This document shows, one piece after another, positions 51,526 to 59,568 of a stretch of 64,000 nt of DNA. Position 1 is the first letter of the stretch; every line of letters begins with the position of its first letter. The stretch comes from Brevibacillus_C sp046036945 (GTDB lineage: Bacteria > Bacillota > Bacilli > Brevibacillales > Brevibacillaceae). The stretch lies in NCBI RefSeq assembly GCF_046036945.1, contig NZ_JBJQOQ010000023.1, forward strand, positions 23,307-87,306. Reading direction: 5' to 3'. A model generated the notes under the pieces. The model was given only the letters and a program-made list of their open reading frames with translations, was not told where the DNA came from and did not search any database. The position numbers and the translations under genes are program-made.

Positions 51526-51600
51526 AATTGACAAAATAATGAATCTACTATACTTTCTAATTACGGTCTATATATCAAACTTAATAATAGTGGCCGTAAT
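51526..51600 (+). promoter_or_regulatory. Promoter and inverted repeat of the MFS-NSAR-M20 operon
   Basis: CAATTGACAAAATA (51526-51539) is identical to the element at 15430; TTGACA (51528-51533), 15-nt spacer, TATACT (51549-51554). Downstream lies TTACGGTC / GGCCGTAA (51561-51568, 51592-51599; one mismatch), a possible operator. Confidence 0.52.
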
Positions 51601-51658
51601 TTGAACCAGGGCAAACGGTTCGGCGGACCGATAAAAGGCGAAGGAGAGGAGTAAAAGG

Positions 51659-52915
51659 ATGGAGGCTGCCTCGAGGAAAGGAACCGGGAAGTATGTCATA
51701 TTTATCCTTTTGTATCTGAGTTGGTGTATTTCTTACATCGATCGAGCGGCTATCAGCATTGCTCTGGCCTCGATTGGAAAAGAGTTTCAATTAGATGCTT
51801 CTGTGCTTGGTGTTGTATTAAGCACCTTTTTTGTCGGATATGCGATCATGCAGATACCGGGCGGATGGTTGGCCGATAAATACGGCTCAAAAAAAGTGAT
51901 TATGATCGCTATTTTGATGTGGTCGATTTTTACGGTTGCCACCGGCCTTGCCTGGTCCTTAACCTCTTTGATTGTGATCCGCCTGTTGTTTGGCCTTGGG
52001 GAAGGCGCTTTTCCGGCAGCCAGTATTAAAGGCGTTGCCGAAGTCTTTCCGAAAAAGGATAGTCCGAAAATGACTTCAGCCCTCCTGTCTTCCAACTATA
52101 TCGGAAGCGCTCTTGCTCCATTATTGATTGCCCCTATGTTGATATCCTTTGGCTGGAGAACGATGTTCCTTGTCATCGGTGTTGCCGGGGTTTTGTTTGT
52201 CCTGGTCTACGGCTTGATTGTCCGTCCCGCAAAAACGCAGGAACGGACTGCGGCAGGAACGGAAAAAGCGGAAGAAAAAGCGCTCCAAAAACAGCAAATG
52301 AAAGAACTGCTGAAAATGCCAATTATGTGGCAGCTCGTCATCGCCTGGTTCGGTCTCAGCCTTGTGAATAAAGGGCTGGATTCATGGATGCCGACGTATT
52401 TATTGCAAGTGCGGCACCTTGATTTGAAATCGATTGGGATTCTTACACCTTTGCCGTTCATTGCTGCGGGCATATCGACGGCGATTGGCGGCTGGGTGAT
52501 GATTCGCTATTTTAACGGGAAAGAAAAGTACTTGCTTGTGATAAGTGCTGCTTTAACCGCGTTTTTTCTGTACTTTATGTACACCGCCCAAACCGTAGCG
52601 ATGGTGATCACTTTCCAGAGCATCGTCTATTTTTTCAAATCCTTCGTGCTTGCGGCTAGCATGGCATTGCCAGTCAAAATGCTCGCTGAAAAAGTCGTAG
52701 GAACGGCGGCGGGCATGATTAATTTCGGCGGGCAAGCTGCCGGATTTGTATCTCCTGTTATCATCGGGTTCATGATCACGGCATTTAGCGGTTCGTACGA
52801 TGCAGCGTTCTGGTTTCTGATCGGCGCTGCCTGCCTGTCTGCTGCTGCCAGCCTGACGATTCGGTCACGCAAAACAAACGACCGCTCATCCGACTTGGAT
52901 GCAGCTCTTAATTAA
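51659..52915 (+). CDS. MFS transporter (anion:cation symporter-like)
   Basis: 418 residues, twelve helices. The family loop G-G-W-L-A-D-K-Y-G-S-K-K between helices 2 and 3 and Y-I-D-R-A-A-I-S-I-A in helix 1 place it near the ACS family of organic-anion importers. GGAGAGGAG precedes ATG 51659. First gene of an operon with a racemase and an M20 hydrolase, so it probably imports an N-acyl amino acid, peptide or related carboxylate. Confidence 0.85.
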   Translation: MEAASRKGTGKYVIFILLYLSWCISYIDRAAISIALASIGKEFQLDASVLGVVLSTFFVGYAIMQIPGGWLADKYGSKKVIMIAILMWSIFTVATGLAWSLTSLIVIRLLFGLGEGAFPAASIKGVAEVFPKKDSPKMTSALLSSNYIGSALAPLLIAPMLISFGWRTMFLVIGVAGVLFVLVYGLIVRPAKTQERTAAGTEKAEEKALQKQQMKELLKMPIMWQLVIAWFGLSLVNKGLDSWMPTYLLQVRHLDLKSIGILTPLPFIAAGISTAIGGWVMIRYFNGKEKYLLVISAALTAFFLYFMYTAQTVAMVITFQSIVYFFKSFVLAASMALPVKMLAEKVVGTAAGMINFGGQAAGFVSPVIIGFMITAFSGSYDAAFWFLIGAACLSAAASLTIRSRKTNDRSSDLDAALN

Positions 52916-52947
52916 GCTTTTTTAGGAAAAGAAGGGGAGAGAACGAC

Positions 52948-54060
52948 ATGAAAATAGAAAAAATTGTCCTGCGGAAAATGAAAATGGTTTTAAAGACCCC
53001 CTTTAAGACCAGTTTCGCTGAAATGAAAGAAAAACATTTTACATTGGCAGAGGTGCATACAAAAGATTTCGTCGGGTATGGTGACTGTTCAGCCTTTCCT
53101 TTTCCCTATTACAGCGAGGAAACCAACGCAACTGCCTGGCACATCATGGAGGATTTCCTGATTCCTTTGCTCTACAGCAAAGATGTCATCTCACATCCGG
53201 AAGAAGTTCATTCGCTGTTTTCCCACATTCGGCGAAACAAAATGGCGAAGGCTGCCCTTGATTGTGCGGTCTGGGATCTGTATGCCAAAGAGAGAAGCAT
53301 TCCGTTATCCAAAGCACTGGGAGGAACGAGGGAACAAATCGAAACAGGTGTCAGCATCGGGGTCCAAAAAAGTCCGGATGACCTGCTGCGAGTGATCGAG
53401 AACCATCTGGAAGAAGGCTATCGCCGTATCAAAATAAAAATCATGCCAGGCAAAGACATTGCGTATGTAGAAGCGGTACGGAAGCGGTTTGGCGATATTA
53501 CGCTGATGGCCGACGCCAATTCCGCCTACACGTTGTCTGACATCGACTTGTTTCGGGAAATGGATCAAATGAATCTGCTGATGATTGAACAGCCGCTATC
53601 CCACGACGATATCGTGGATCATGCGAAGCTCCAGCGGGTAATGAAGACGCCAATTTGTCTAGACGAAAGCATTCACTCCGTGGATGACGCGAGAAAAGCG
53701 ATCGAACTGGGCAGCACAAAAACGATCAACATAAAAGTAGGCCGCGTTGGCGGATTGACAGAAGCCAGGAAAATTCACGATCTGTGTGAATCACACGGCA
53801 TTCCCGTCTGGTGCGGGGGGATGTTGGATACAGGAATCGGCCGGGCTCACAATATCGCGATCGCGACATTGCCAAACTATCGATTTCCCGGCGACATTCC
53901 GGCGTCAGACCGTTACTGGAACGAGGATTTTGTCACACCTCAGGTAACCATCAGCCGGGATTCCATGGTCCAGGTTCCCGCGAAACCGGGCATCGGCTTT
54001 GACCCGGTACCTGAACTGCTGGACCGCTTCACTTATGACAAAAAAGAATTTGTGCGGTGA
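52948..54060 (+). CDS. o-Succinylbenzoate synthase/N-succinylamino acid racemase (copy 2)
   Basis: 370 residues, clearly a paralogue of the 48902 protein with all catalytic residues kept: K-x-K in R-I-K-I-K-I, D in M-A-D-A-N-S-A-Y, E in I-E-Q-P-L-S-H-D-D, D in C-L-D-E-S-I-H-S, Lys in N-I-K-V-G-R-V-G-G. The main divergence is in the N-terminal capping domain (first 70 residues: D-C-S-A-F-P-F-P-Y-Y here versus E-S-V-A-A-I-D-P-L-Y), which shapes substrate specificity in this superfamily. AGGGGAGAG precedes the ATG. 32 bp after the MFS gene, 28 bp before the hydrolase. Confidence 0.85.
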   Translation: MKIEKIVLRKMKMVLKTPFKTSFAEMKEKHFTLAEVHTKDFVGYGDCSAFPFPYYSEETNATAWHIMEDFLIPLLYSKDVISHPEEVHSLFSHIRRNKMAKAALDCAVWDLYAKERSIPLSKALGGTREQIETGVSIGVQKSPDDLLRVIENHLEEGYRRIKIKIMPGKDIAYVEAVRKRFGDITLMADANSAYTLSDIDLFREMDQMNLLMIEQPLSHDDIVDHAKLQRVMKTPICLDESIHSVDDARKAIELGSTKTINIKVGRVGGLTEARKIHDLCESHGIPVWCGGMLDTGIGRAHNIAIATLPNYRFPGDIPASDRYWNEDFVTPQVTISRDSMVQVPAKPGIGFDPVPELLDRFTYDKKEFVR

Positions 54061-54088
54061 GAAACAATATAGAACGGGGGGAAGAGAA

Positions 54089-55441
54089 ATGAATCTCAGT
54101 ACAGTGGAAGCACTGATACGGGAAAGAAGCGAAGCGTATTTGGAAAAGTTATTTGTACTGCTGCGCCAAAAGAGCATCAGTGCCCAGAACATCGGCATGA
54201 AGGAGTGCGCAAGCCTGGTGCAGCAGTTGTTTACGGAATGCGGCATTCCATCCCGGATTTACGAGACGAAAGGGATGCCAATCGTTTACGGGGAGATCAG
54301 CAGACCGGAAAACAGGTTTACGCTTCTCATATACGGCCATTACGATGTACAGCCGCCAGAACCGCTGGAAAAGTGGCTATCCGATCCCTTTGAGCCGACA
54401 ATCCGCGAAGGCAGGATCTATTGTCGCGGGGCGGGGGACAACAAGGGACAGTTTGTGGCGCACCTGTTGGCAATCCGGACATACTTGGACGTATATGGAG
54501 ACCTTCCCATTAATGTAAAATTTATCATCGAGGGAGAGGAAGAGATCGGCAGCCTCAACCTTCCTACCTTCGTGAAAGAGCACCAGGATATGCTCAAAGC
54601 GGATCTCGTTTATACAGCAGATGGATCCTCCCATGAAAGCGGAGCACAGTCGCTGCTGCTTGGCGTCAGAGGCTTGCTTTACCTGGAGATGACCGCCAAA
54701 GGAGCGGAATGGGACAATCATTCGGGGAATAAGGGCAACATCGTCCCTAATCCCGTCTGGAAGCTGATCGATCTATTGGGCACGATGCGAAACGAAAAGG
54801 GAGACATTTTAATCGAGGGCTTCCATGACAGCATTCGGCAGCCCTCTGAATTAGACAAGCAGCTGATGAGAGCGATTCCCTTCGACTTGCACGAAGTAAA
54901 AGAAAAGATCGGCTACCCCGCTTTAAACATGGACGGAGAAACGTATCAGCGAAAACTGATGTTTGAGCCTACGTTCAACATTTGCGGGATTCACAGCGGG
55001 TATACGGGAGAGGGCGTAAAAACTATCATTCCTTCTACAGCTACCGTAAAGATCGACATTCGCCTGGTGCCAGATCAGGACCCCGACCATATTTACGACT
55101 GCATCAGCCGCCATATTCAAAAGCATGCTCCCGACATTGAGTTGAGTAAACCGCTTTACGCCGTGCCGCCTTCGCGAACTGCGTCCGACCTGGATTGCGT
55201 GCGGGTGGTGGCAGAAGCGGCGGAGGCTTCAACCGGAAGGAAACCGATCATTCAGCCAAGCCTCGGAGGCAGTCTGCCCGATTATATCTGGACAAAGCTG
55301 TTAGGATTGCCGTCGATCAACGCTCCTTATGCCAATTTTGATCAGGGGAACCATTCCCCCAATGAGAATATCAAGCTGGAGAACTTTTTTACGGGCATCA
55401 AGAGTACCTGTTATGTGATTCACAAATTGTCACAGCTATAA
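54089..55441 (+). CDS. M20-family metallohydrolase (dipeptidase/ArgE-DapE type)
   Basis: 450 residues. Metal-binding blocks: L-I-Y-G-H-Y-D-V-Q-P (His and catalytic Asp, near 76-85), G-A-G-D-N-K-G-Q (near 115), I-E-G-E-E-E-I-G (catalytic Glu, near 149-156), Y-T-A-D-G in the next strand and the terminal histidine in G-N-H-S-P-N-E. Layout and length fit the Xaa-His/CPG2-like dipeptidase branch. In this operon it could release L-amino acid and succinate after racemisation, or cleave dipeptides. ATG 54089 follows GGGGGGAAGAG. Confidence 0.85.
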   Translation: MNLSTVEALIRERSEAYLEKLFVLLRQKSISAQNIGMKECASLVQQLFTECGIPSRIYETKGMPIVYGEISRPENRFTLLIYGHYDVQPPEPLEKWLSDPFEPTIREGRIYCRGAGDNKGQFVAHLLAIRTYLDVYGDLPINVKFIIEGEEEIGSLNLPTFVKEHQDMLKADLVYTADGSSHESGAQSLLLGVRGLLYLEMTAKGAEWDNHSGNKGNIVPNPVWKLIDLLGTMRNEKGDILIEGFHDSIRQPSELDKQLMRAIPFDLHEVKEKIGYPALNMDGETYQRKLMFEPTFNICGIHSGYTGEGVKTIIPSTATVKIDIRLVPDQDPDHIYDCISRHIQKHAPDIELSKPLYAVPPSRTASDLDCVRVVAEAAEASTGRKPIIQPSLGGSLPDYIWTKLLGLPSINAPYANFDQGNHSPNENIKLENFFTGIKSTCYVIHKLSQL

Positions 55442-55454
55442 AAACACGTCTATC

Positions 55455-55499
55455 ATCCCGTTTTTTCCGATGCGAAGCAGAGGAAGAGCGGGATTTTTG
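55455..55499 (+). terminator. Terminator after the M20 hydrolase gene
   Basis: Stem ATCCCG / CGGGAT (55455-55460, 55489-55494) closing a long loop that can extend by inner pairing TTCC/GGAA, followed by TTTTTGTT. Confidence 0.72.
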
Positions 55500-55504
55500 T
55501 TCTC

Positions 55505-55539
55505 ATCTGCATCTTATCTTTATCTGCGGCTGGTAAAAT
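55505..55539 (+). promoter_or_regulatory. Tandem-repeat box and -10 of the two-component operon
   Basis: ATCTGCATCTT-ATCTTTATCTG (55505-55526): two 11-bp direct repeats, each with two ATCT cores. Seven bases later comes TAAAAT (55534-55539). The 22-bp box replaces a normal -35. The same box at the same distance from a -10 occurs at 58730, so it is probably the binding site of the OmpR-type regulator encoded here. Confidence 0.7.
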
Positions 55540-55635
55540 GGAGTCGGGCTCCCGGTAATCCTGTCTTTCCCTTTGAACCCAGTTCATACTCGTGGTAGGA
55601 TGCTAATAATGAATAACGACTATAGGAGAACAGCT

Positions 55636-56313
55636 ATGCCTAAAACCATCTTGATTGTAGAAGATGAAGACATATTGCGCGAAATTATCAAAGATTACCT
55701 CCTGAACGAAGGATACGAAGTGCTGGAAGCGAGCGACGGAAAGGAAGCTTTGTCGCTGTTTCACCAATATGACGTGCATTTGATTATTCTGGACATCATG
55801 CTGCCGCAATTGGACGGCTGGTCGGTTTGCAAGCGGATTCGCAAGAGTTCCAATGTCCCGATCATCATGCTGACGGCACGGTCGGATGAAGACGACACCT
55901 TGCTTGGGTTTGAACTGGGGGCCGACGACTACATCACCAAACCGTACAGTCCGCCCATTTTGCTGGCAAGAGCGAAAAGGCTCTTAGAGAGCCGGCATAT
56001 TCACGAGGCGGCACAAGACTTCATATCCGGAGGCGGCATTGCACTTCATATTCCTTCCCGGAACGTCACCATTGACGGAAACCTGGTTAATTTGACGCAT
56101 ACCGAATTTGAAATTTTGGCGTATTTAATGAAAAACAAAGGGATGATCATCACAAGAGAGCAATTAATCACCAAAATCTGGGGCTATGACTTCGTGGGCG
56201 ATGACCGCACTGTGAATAGTCACATTCGCAATCTGCGATCCAAGTTGGGGGAACATGCCAAGTACATCGTCACCGTCGTTCGTTCCGGATATAAATTTGA
56301 GGATCGGCCATGA
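55636..56313 (+). CDS. OmpR/PhoB-family response regulator
   Basis: 225 residues: receiver domain with acidic pocket V-E-D-E-D (8-12), phospho-acceptor D53 in I-I-L-D-I-M-L-P, and Lys in D-D-Y-I-T-K-P-Y; then a winged-helix DNA-binding domain (L-T-H-T-E-F-E-I-L, R-T-V-N-S-H-I-R-N-L-R-S-K-L). I start at ATG 55636 (M-P-K-T-I-L-I-V-E-D) with AGGAG 7 bases upstream; the frame is open from 55573, but the receiver fold begins here. Overlaps the kinase gene by 4 bases. Confidence 0.9.
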   Translation: MPKTILIVEDEDILREIIKDYLLNEGYEVLEASDGKEALSLFHQYDVHLIILDIMLPQLDGWSVCKRIRKSSNVPIIMLTARSDEDDTLLGFELGADDYITKPYSPPILLARAKRLLESRHIHEAAQDFISGGGIALHIPSRNVTIDGNLVNLTHTEFEILAYLMKNKGMIITREQLITKIWGYDFVGDDRTVNSHIRNLRSKLGEHAKYIVTVVRSGYKFEDRP

Positions 56314-58133
56314 AACGAGGCATCGTACTCAAGCTGTTTCTATTGACGACCGGATTGTGCATGTTCATTCTTGCATTCATATTTATGGGACAAACCGTAT
56401 TCTTTAAACAATTTTATGTGCATAAAAAGGTGGGGGATGTGCAGGCAGCCCTGCAAGCTTATCAACAGGACTATCTGAAACGGGCCGGGGATGCTCAGGC
56501 CGTGTCCAGGATGGAACAGGATTTTTATCAAAAATACAACACCTGGGTCACAGAATTGGACGCCAGGGGCAACTTGAAGAATACCGATGATTTTTACATG
56601 GAGGTCAGTCTGGATCGTTCTGACGATACCCCGGCTCTTTCCCATCAAACAATTGCCATCCCGCTGTACAGTGTCATGAATGTGGAAGACTTTAGCCAAG
56701 ACAATCCGTTTCTCGAGACATGGGTGAATACAGGGGGACGGATCGCGATTGAAGGCCTACTCATGCAGAATCAGCTGGTTGCGCAGCGAATGGGAAGGAG
56801 CGGTTCCCAACTGAGAGAGGAAGGCCGTCTGGAAAATCATCAGATGGTGAACAAAGAGTATGAAGTCGTCCCCAGGTTTGAGAATCCGGTAAAATATCAC
56901 GAAAAGTATCCCTCTGTTCTTGTCACTGGTACGATTGCAAAAGTCCAAACACCGGAAGGCGCCGGTGTAGCGCGTTATACGAACCATCTATTTCTGGATC
57001 GGGTCAAAGCTTTTCAAGCGGATCTTCTGTACGGAGACTATGATCACAACGTGAATGCGAATCAGATCATGGATTTTAAAGAAAACAACGTCAACTACAA
57101 AATATTCGTGGACCGCTTCGAAGATCCGGACGGGAATCCCGCATACATCTTCGCAATGACATCGCTGCAGCCAGTGAACGAAGCTGCGGAAGTGATGAAA
57201 GATTACTATGTGTACGTCGTCATCGCCACGCTGCTGCTCGTGCTGCTGGCCTCGTTCTACTATTCCCGCCGGATTGCCCGGCCGCTGCTGCGAATCAACC
57301 GTACGACGCAAAAAATGGCCGGCTTGGACTTTTCCGAGAAAATTCCGATCATGACCAAGGACGAGATTGGCGACCTGTCCCGCAACATCAACGAGCTTTC
57401 CGAGCGGCTGCATTCTCATATCTCCAGGCTGGAGCAAGACATCGAAAAGGAAAAGCAGCTGGAGCATACGCGGAAAGAATTTATCGCCGGCGTGTCGCAT
57501 GAGTTGAAGACGCCGCTCAGTGTGATCAAAAGCTGTATTTCGATCTTGAAAGACGGGGTTGCCGGCCATAAAAAAGAGTATTATTTTGCCGCGATGGAAC
57601 AGGAAGTGGACCGGATGGACCTCTTGATCGTCGATATGCTTGAGCTGGCAAAATACGAGTCCGGCACATATAAACTGAAAGTCGATTCATTTCCTATCGA
57701 CACGGTCATTGAGAGAATCTGCGAGAAGCTGGCCTTGGAGATGGCAAACAAGCGATTGCATCTGCACACCCGGCTCGCTGCCGTCGAAGTAGTGGCGAAT
57801 CAGCATCGGATTGAACAGGTCATCACCAATCTCGTGACGAATGCGATTCGTTACTCGCCGGAAGCAGAATCCATCTCCATTTCGGCCATCGATGAAGGCG
57901 AGTTTGTCAAGGTGTGCGTGGAAAATACCGGCGTTCATATCCAAGCAGAACAGCTGGAAAAAATCTGGGATCGTTTTTATCGCGGCGAACCTTCCCGCAA
58001 GCGTTCGACAGGGGGCACCGGACTTGGCCTGGCGATCGCCAAAAAGATTCTGGATTTGCACCAGGCAGCGTACGGCGTTACCAATACAGAAGCAGGCGTT
58101 TTGTTCTTCTTCACCCTGCCGAAAAAAGTGTAG
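56310..58133 (+). CDS. Sensor histidine kinase
   Basis: 607 residues. TM1 at about 7-29, a large extracytoplasmic sensor domain of about 260 residues, TM2 near 297-317, HAMP, HisKA with the phospho-acceptor His397 in G-V-S-H-E-L-K-T-P-L, and HATPase_c with N-box N-L-V-T-N-A-I-R-Y and G-T-G-L-G-L-A-I-A-K. The start overlaps the regulator stop as ATGA. The sensor domain is not one I recognise by name; its targets seem to be cell-envelope genes. Confidence 0.9.
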   Translation: MKRGIVLKLFLLTTGLCMFILAFIFMGQTVFFKQFYVHKKVGDVQAALQAYQQDYLKRAGDAQAVSRMEQDFYQKYNTWVTELDARGNLKNTDDFYMEVSLDRSDDTPALSHQTIAIPLYSVMNVEDFSQDNPFLETWVNTGGRIAIEGLLMQNQLVAQRMGRSGSQLREEGRLENHQMVNKEYEVVPRFENPVKYHEKYPSVLVTGTIAKVQTPEGAGVARYTNHLFLDRVKAFQADLLYGDYDHNVNANQIMDFKENNVNYKIFVDRFEDPDGNPAYIFAMTSLQPVNEAAEVMKDYYVYVVIATLLLVLLASFYYSRRIARPLLRINRTTQKMAGLDFSEKIPIMTKDEIGDLSRNINELSERLHSHISRLEQDIEKEKQLEHTRKEFIAGVSHELKTPLSVIKSCISILKDGVAGHKKEYYFAAMEQEVDRMDLLIVDMLELAKYESGTYKLKVDSFPIDTVIERICEKLALEMANKRLHLHTRLAAVEVVANQHRIEQVITNLVTNAIRYSPEAESISISAIDEGEFVKVCVENTGVHIQAEQLEKIWDRFYRGEPSRKRSTGGTGLGLAIAKKILDLHQAAYGVTNTEAGVLFFFTLPKKV

Positions 58134-58154
58134 AGCTGCGGTTCTACACTTTTT
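58123..58154. terminator. Bidirectional terminator after the kinase gene
   Basis: 12-bp perfect stem AAAAAGTGTAGA / TCTACACTTTTT (58123-58134, 58143-58154), loop 8 nt, overlapping the kinase stop codon. Suits both the kinase and the converging lipoprotein gene. Confidence 0.85.
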
Positions 58155-58182
58155 CATTTCCCTGATAAAACAGGTCACACCG

Positions 58183-58629
58183 TTATTTTTTTATCTCGAA
58201 GGAGGCTTTGATCTTTTCGATATCCTCCGTCATCCGAAGGTATTCCTGCTTCTTCGCCTCATCATCTGGAATGTACTGCACGTCTGTCGGCGTACTGAAC
58301 GAAAATATCTTGTCTTCTGTTTCTCCTATTTTGGCGATGTGAATAATCTGGGTCAGTTCTTCTCCTTCCTCCTTCCATTTTTCTTTCGTCCATATTCCGA
58401 TCTGAAGCAGCACGCCCCCGGGTTTATTTGCCGTACTGGAAAAGGTAATCGCACTATCCGTTTCATCCACGTCATACTTTCCTTCCCAGCTGGCAGGAAG
58501 CTGCAGCGTGAAGTGATAGCTCGTGTTTTCGTACAGAGTGGTTTGGGCATCCCCGCTGCTGTTCGCACAGGCTTGCAGGAAACCAAGCGAAAAAATGGCC
58601 AAACACAATCCGAGGTACCAGTGTTTCAT
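58183..58629 (-). CDS. Small secreted lipoprotein
   Basis: 148 residues with signal peptide and lipobox L-Q-A-C (Cys near 21). The mature part (Y-H-F-T-L-Q-L-P-A-S-W-E-G-K-Y) resembles PsbP/DUF1795-like small lipoproteins with a beta-sandwich, but I cannot assign a function. AAGGAGAG lies 9 bases before the ATG. It is divergent from the amidase operon and shares the intergenic region that holds the tandem box, so it may belong to the same regulon. Confidence 0.75.
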   Translation of the reverse strand: MKHWYLGLCLAIFSLGFLQACANSSGDAQTTLYENTSYHFTLQLPASWEGKYDVDETDSAITFSSTANKPGGVLLQIGIWTKEKWKEEGEELTQIIHIAKIGETEDKIFSFSTPTDVQYIPDDEAKKQEYLRMTEDIEKIKASFEIKK

Positions 58630-58729
58630 AGCATGTTCTCTCCTTTTTTACATCGACAATTGGTTTTTATTTCCTGATGTTAAGACGAAACACTCAGGCT
58701 CAGCGTTTCTTTTATGAGAATTCGATCTG

Positions 58730-58764
58730 ATCTGCATCTGATATTTATCTGTCCCCCTTACACT
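58730..58764 (+). promoter_or_regulatory. Tandem-repeat box and -10 of the amidase/O-acetylation operon
   Basis: ATCTGCATCTG-ATATTTATCTG (58730-58751) matches the box at 55505 at 20 of 22 positions, and a TACACT -10 (58759-58764) follows after the identical 7-nt gap. Candidate binding site for the adjacent response regulator. Confidence 0.7.
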
Positions 58765-58846
58765 ATTTTCTGTGAGAGACGGGTTCTAAAGAAAAAGGAG
58801 GAATTGACGCAAACATCATGATCACACAAAAGATAGGTAGAAGAGG

Positions 58847-59539
58847 ATGAGTCGCACGAAGCGTTTTTGGCAATTCCGGTCTTTGGTGTTGCTTTTCGCG
58901 ATAGTCTTTGGGCTCTGTGCCGCGGCAGCGATGTTTCCGGACGCATTGGAAACGATGGCAAAGTCACCGCAAATGGCAAGTCCAGAACATGTCTACAAGG
59001 TCGTCATTGATGCGGGACATGGAGGTAAAGATCCAGGTGCTGCCGGTGCCAGCGGGCGAGAGGAGAAGGAGTTCACACGTGCTCTCTCACAGCAAATATA
59101 CGAGCTGCTCAAACAAGAACCAATGTTTGACCCCTATCTAACCCGAAGTGATGATACTTTTATCGCGTTGCAAGATCGGGCGCTATTAGCCAACGACTTG
59201 GATGCTGACGCCTTGATCTCGATCCATGGCAATACGTACGCTGATCCGGATGTGGGCGGGACGGAAACCTATTATTTTTCCGCTGACAGCAAGCCATTGG
59301 CTCAAGCACTGCATGAACATCTGATCCAAGCGCAGGGCTCTCGCGACCGCGGCGTGGGCAAATACGACTGGACCGTGCTGACATACAGCGAGGTTCCGGC
59401 TGTTTTAACCGAGGTCGGTTATCTGACAAATCCCGGCGAGGAAGCAGTGATGTGGAGTGCCGATGGCCAAAGGCGAACCGCAGAGGCAATTGTAGACGGA
59501 TTCAAGCAGTATTTTACGGAAAACCCGAAGCGTTTTTAA
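58847..59539 (+). CDS. N-acetylmuramoyl-L-alanine amidase (Amidase_3)
   Basis: 230 residues. N-terminal signal/anchor helix (residues 12-30), then the zinc amidase domain: D-A-G-H-G-G-K-D-P-G (first His, near 60), E in R-E-E-K-E-F-T-R, second zinc His in S-I-H-G-N and catalytic Glu in L-T-E-V-G-Y-L. It cleaves the bond between muramic acid and the stem peptide outside the membrane. The ATG has no good ribosome site; it overlaps the stop of a 10-codon ORF (58818-58850). First gene of the operon with the O-acetylation set. Confidence 0.86.
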   Translation: MSRTKRFWQFRSLVLLFAIVFGLCAAAAMFPDALETMAKSPQMASPEHVYKVVIDAGHGGKDPGAAGASGREEKEFTRALSQQIYELLKQEPMFDPYLTRSDDTFIALQDRALLANDLDADALISIHGNTYADPDVGGTETYYFSADSKPLAQALHEHLIQAQGSRDRGVGKYDWTVLTYSEVPAVLTEVGYLTNPGEEAVMWSADGQRRTAEAIVDGFKQYFTENPKRF

Positions 59540-59568
59540 AGAATAAAGGTTGAGGAAGGAAGAGTACC

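Noticed and set aside
48902..54060. Menaquinone menC assignment for either OSBS/NSAR gene
   Set aside because: No other men genes are nearby and the context (GNAT, M20, MFS) fits the racemase role better, although OSBS activity cannot be excluded from sequence.
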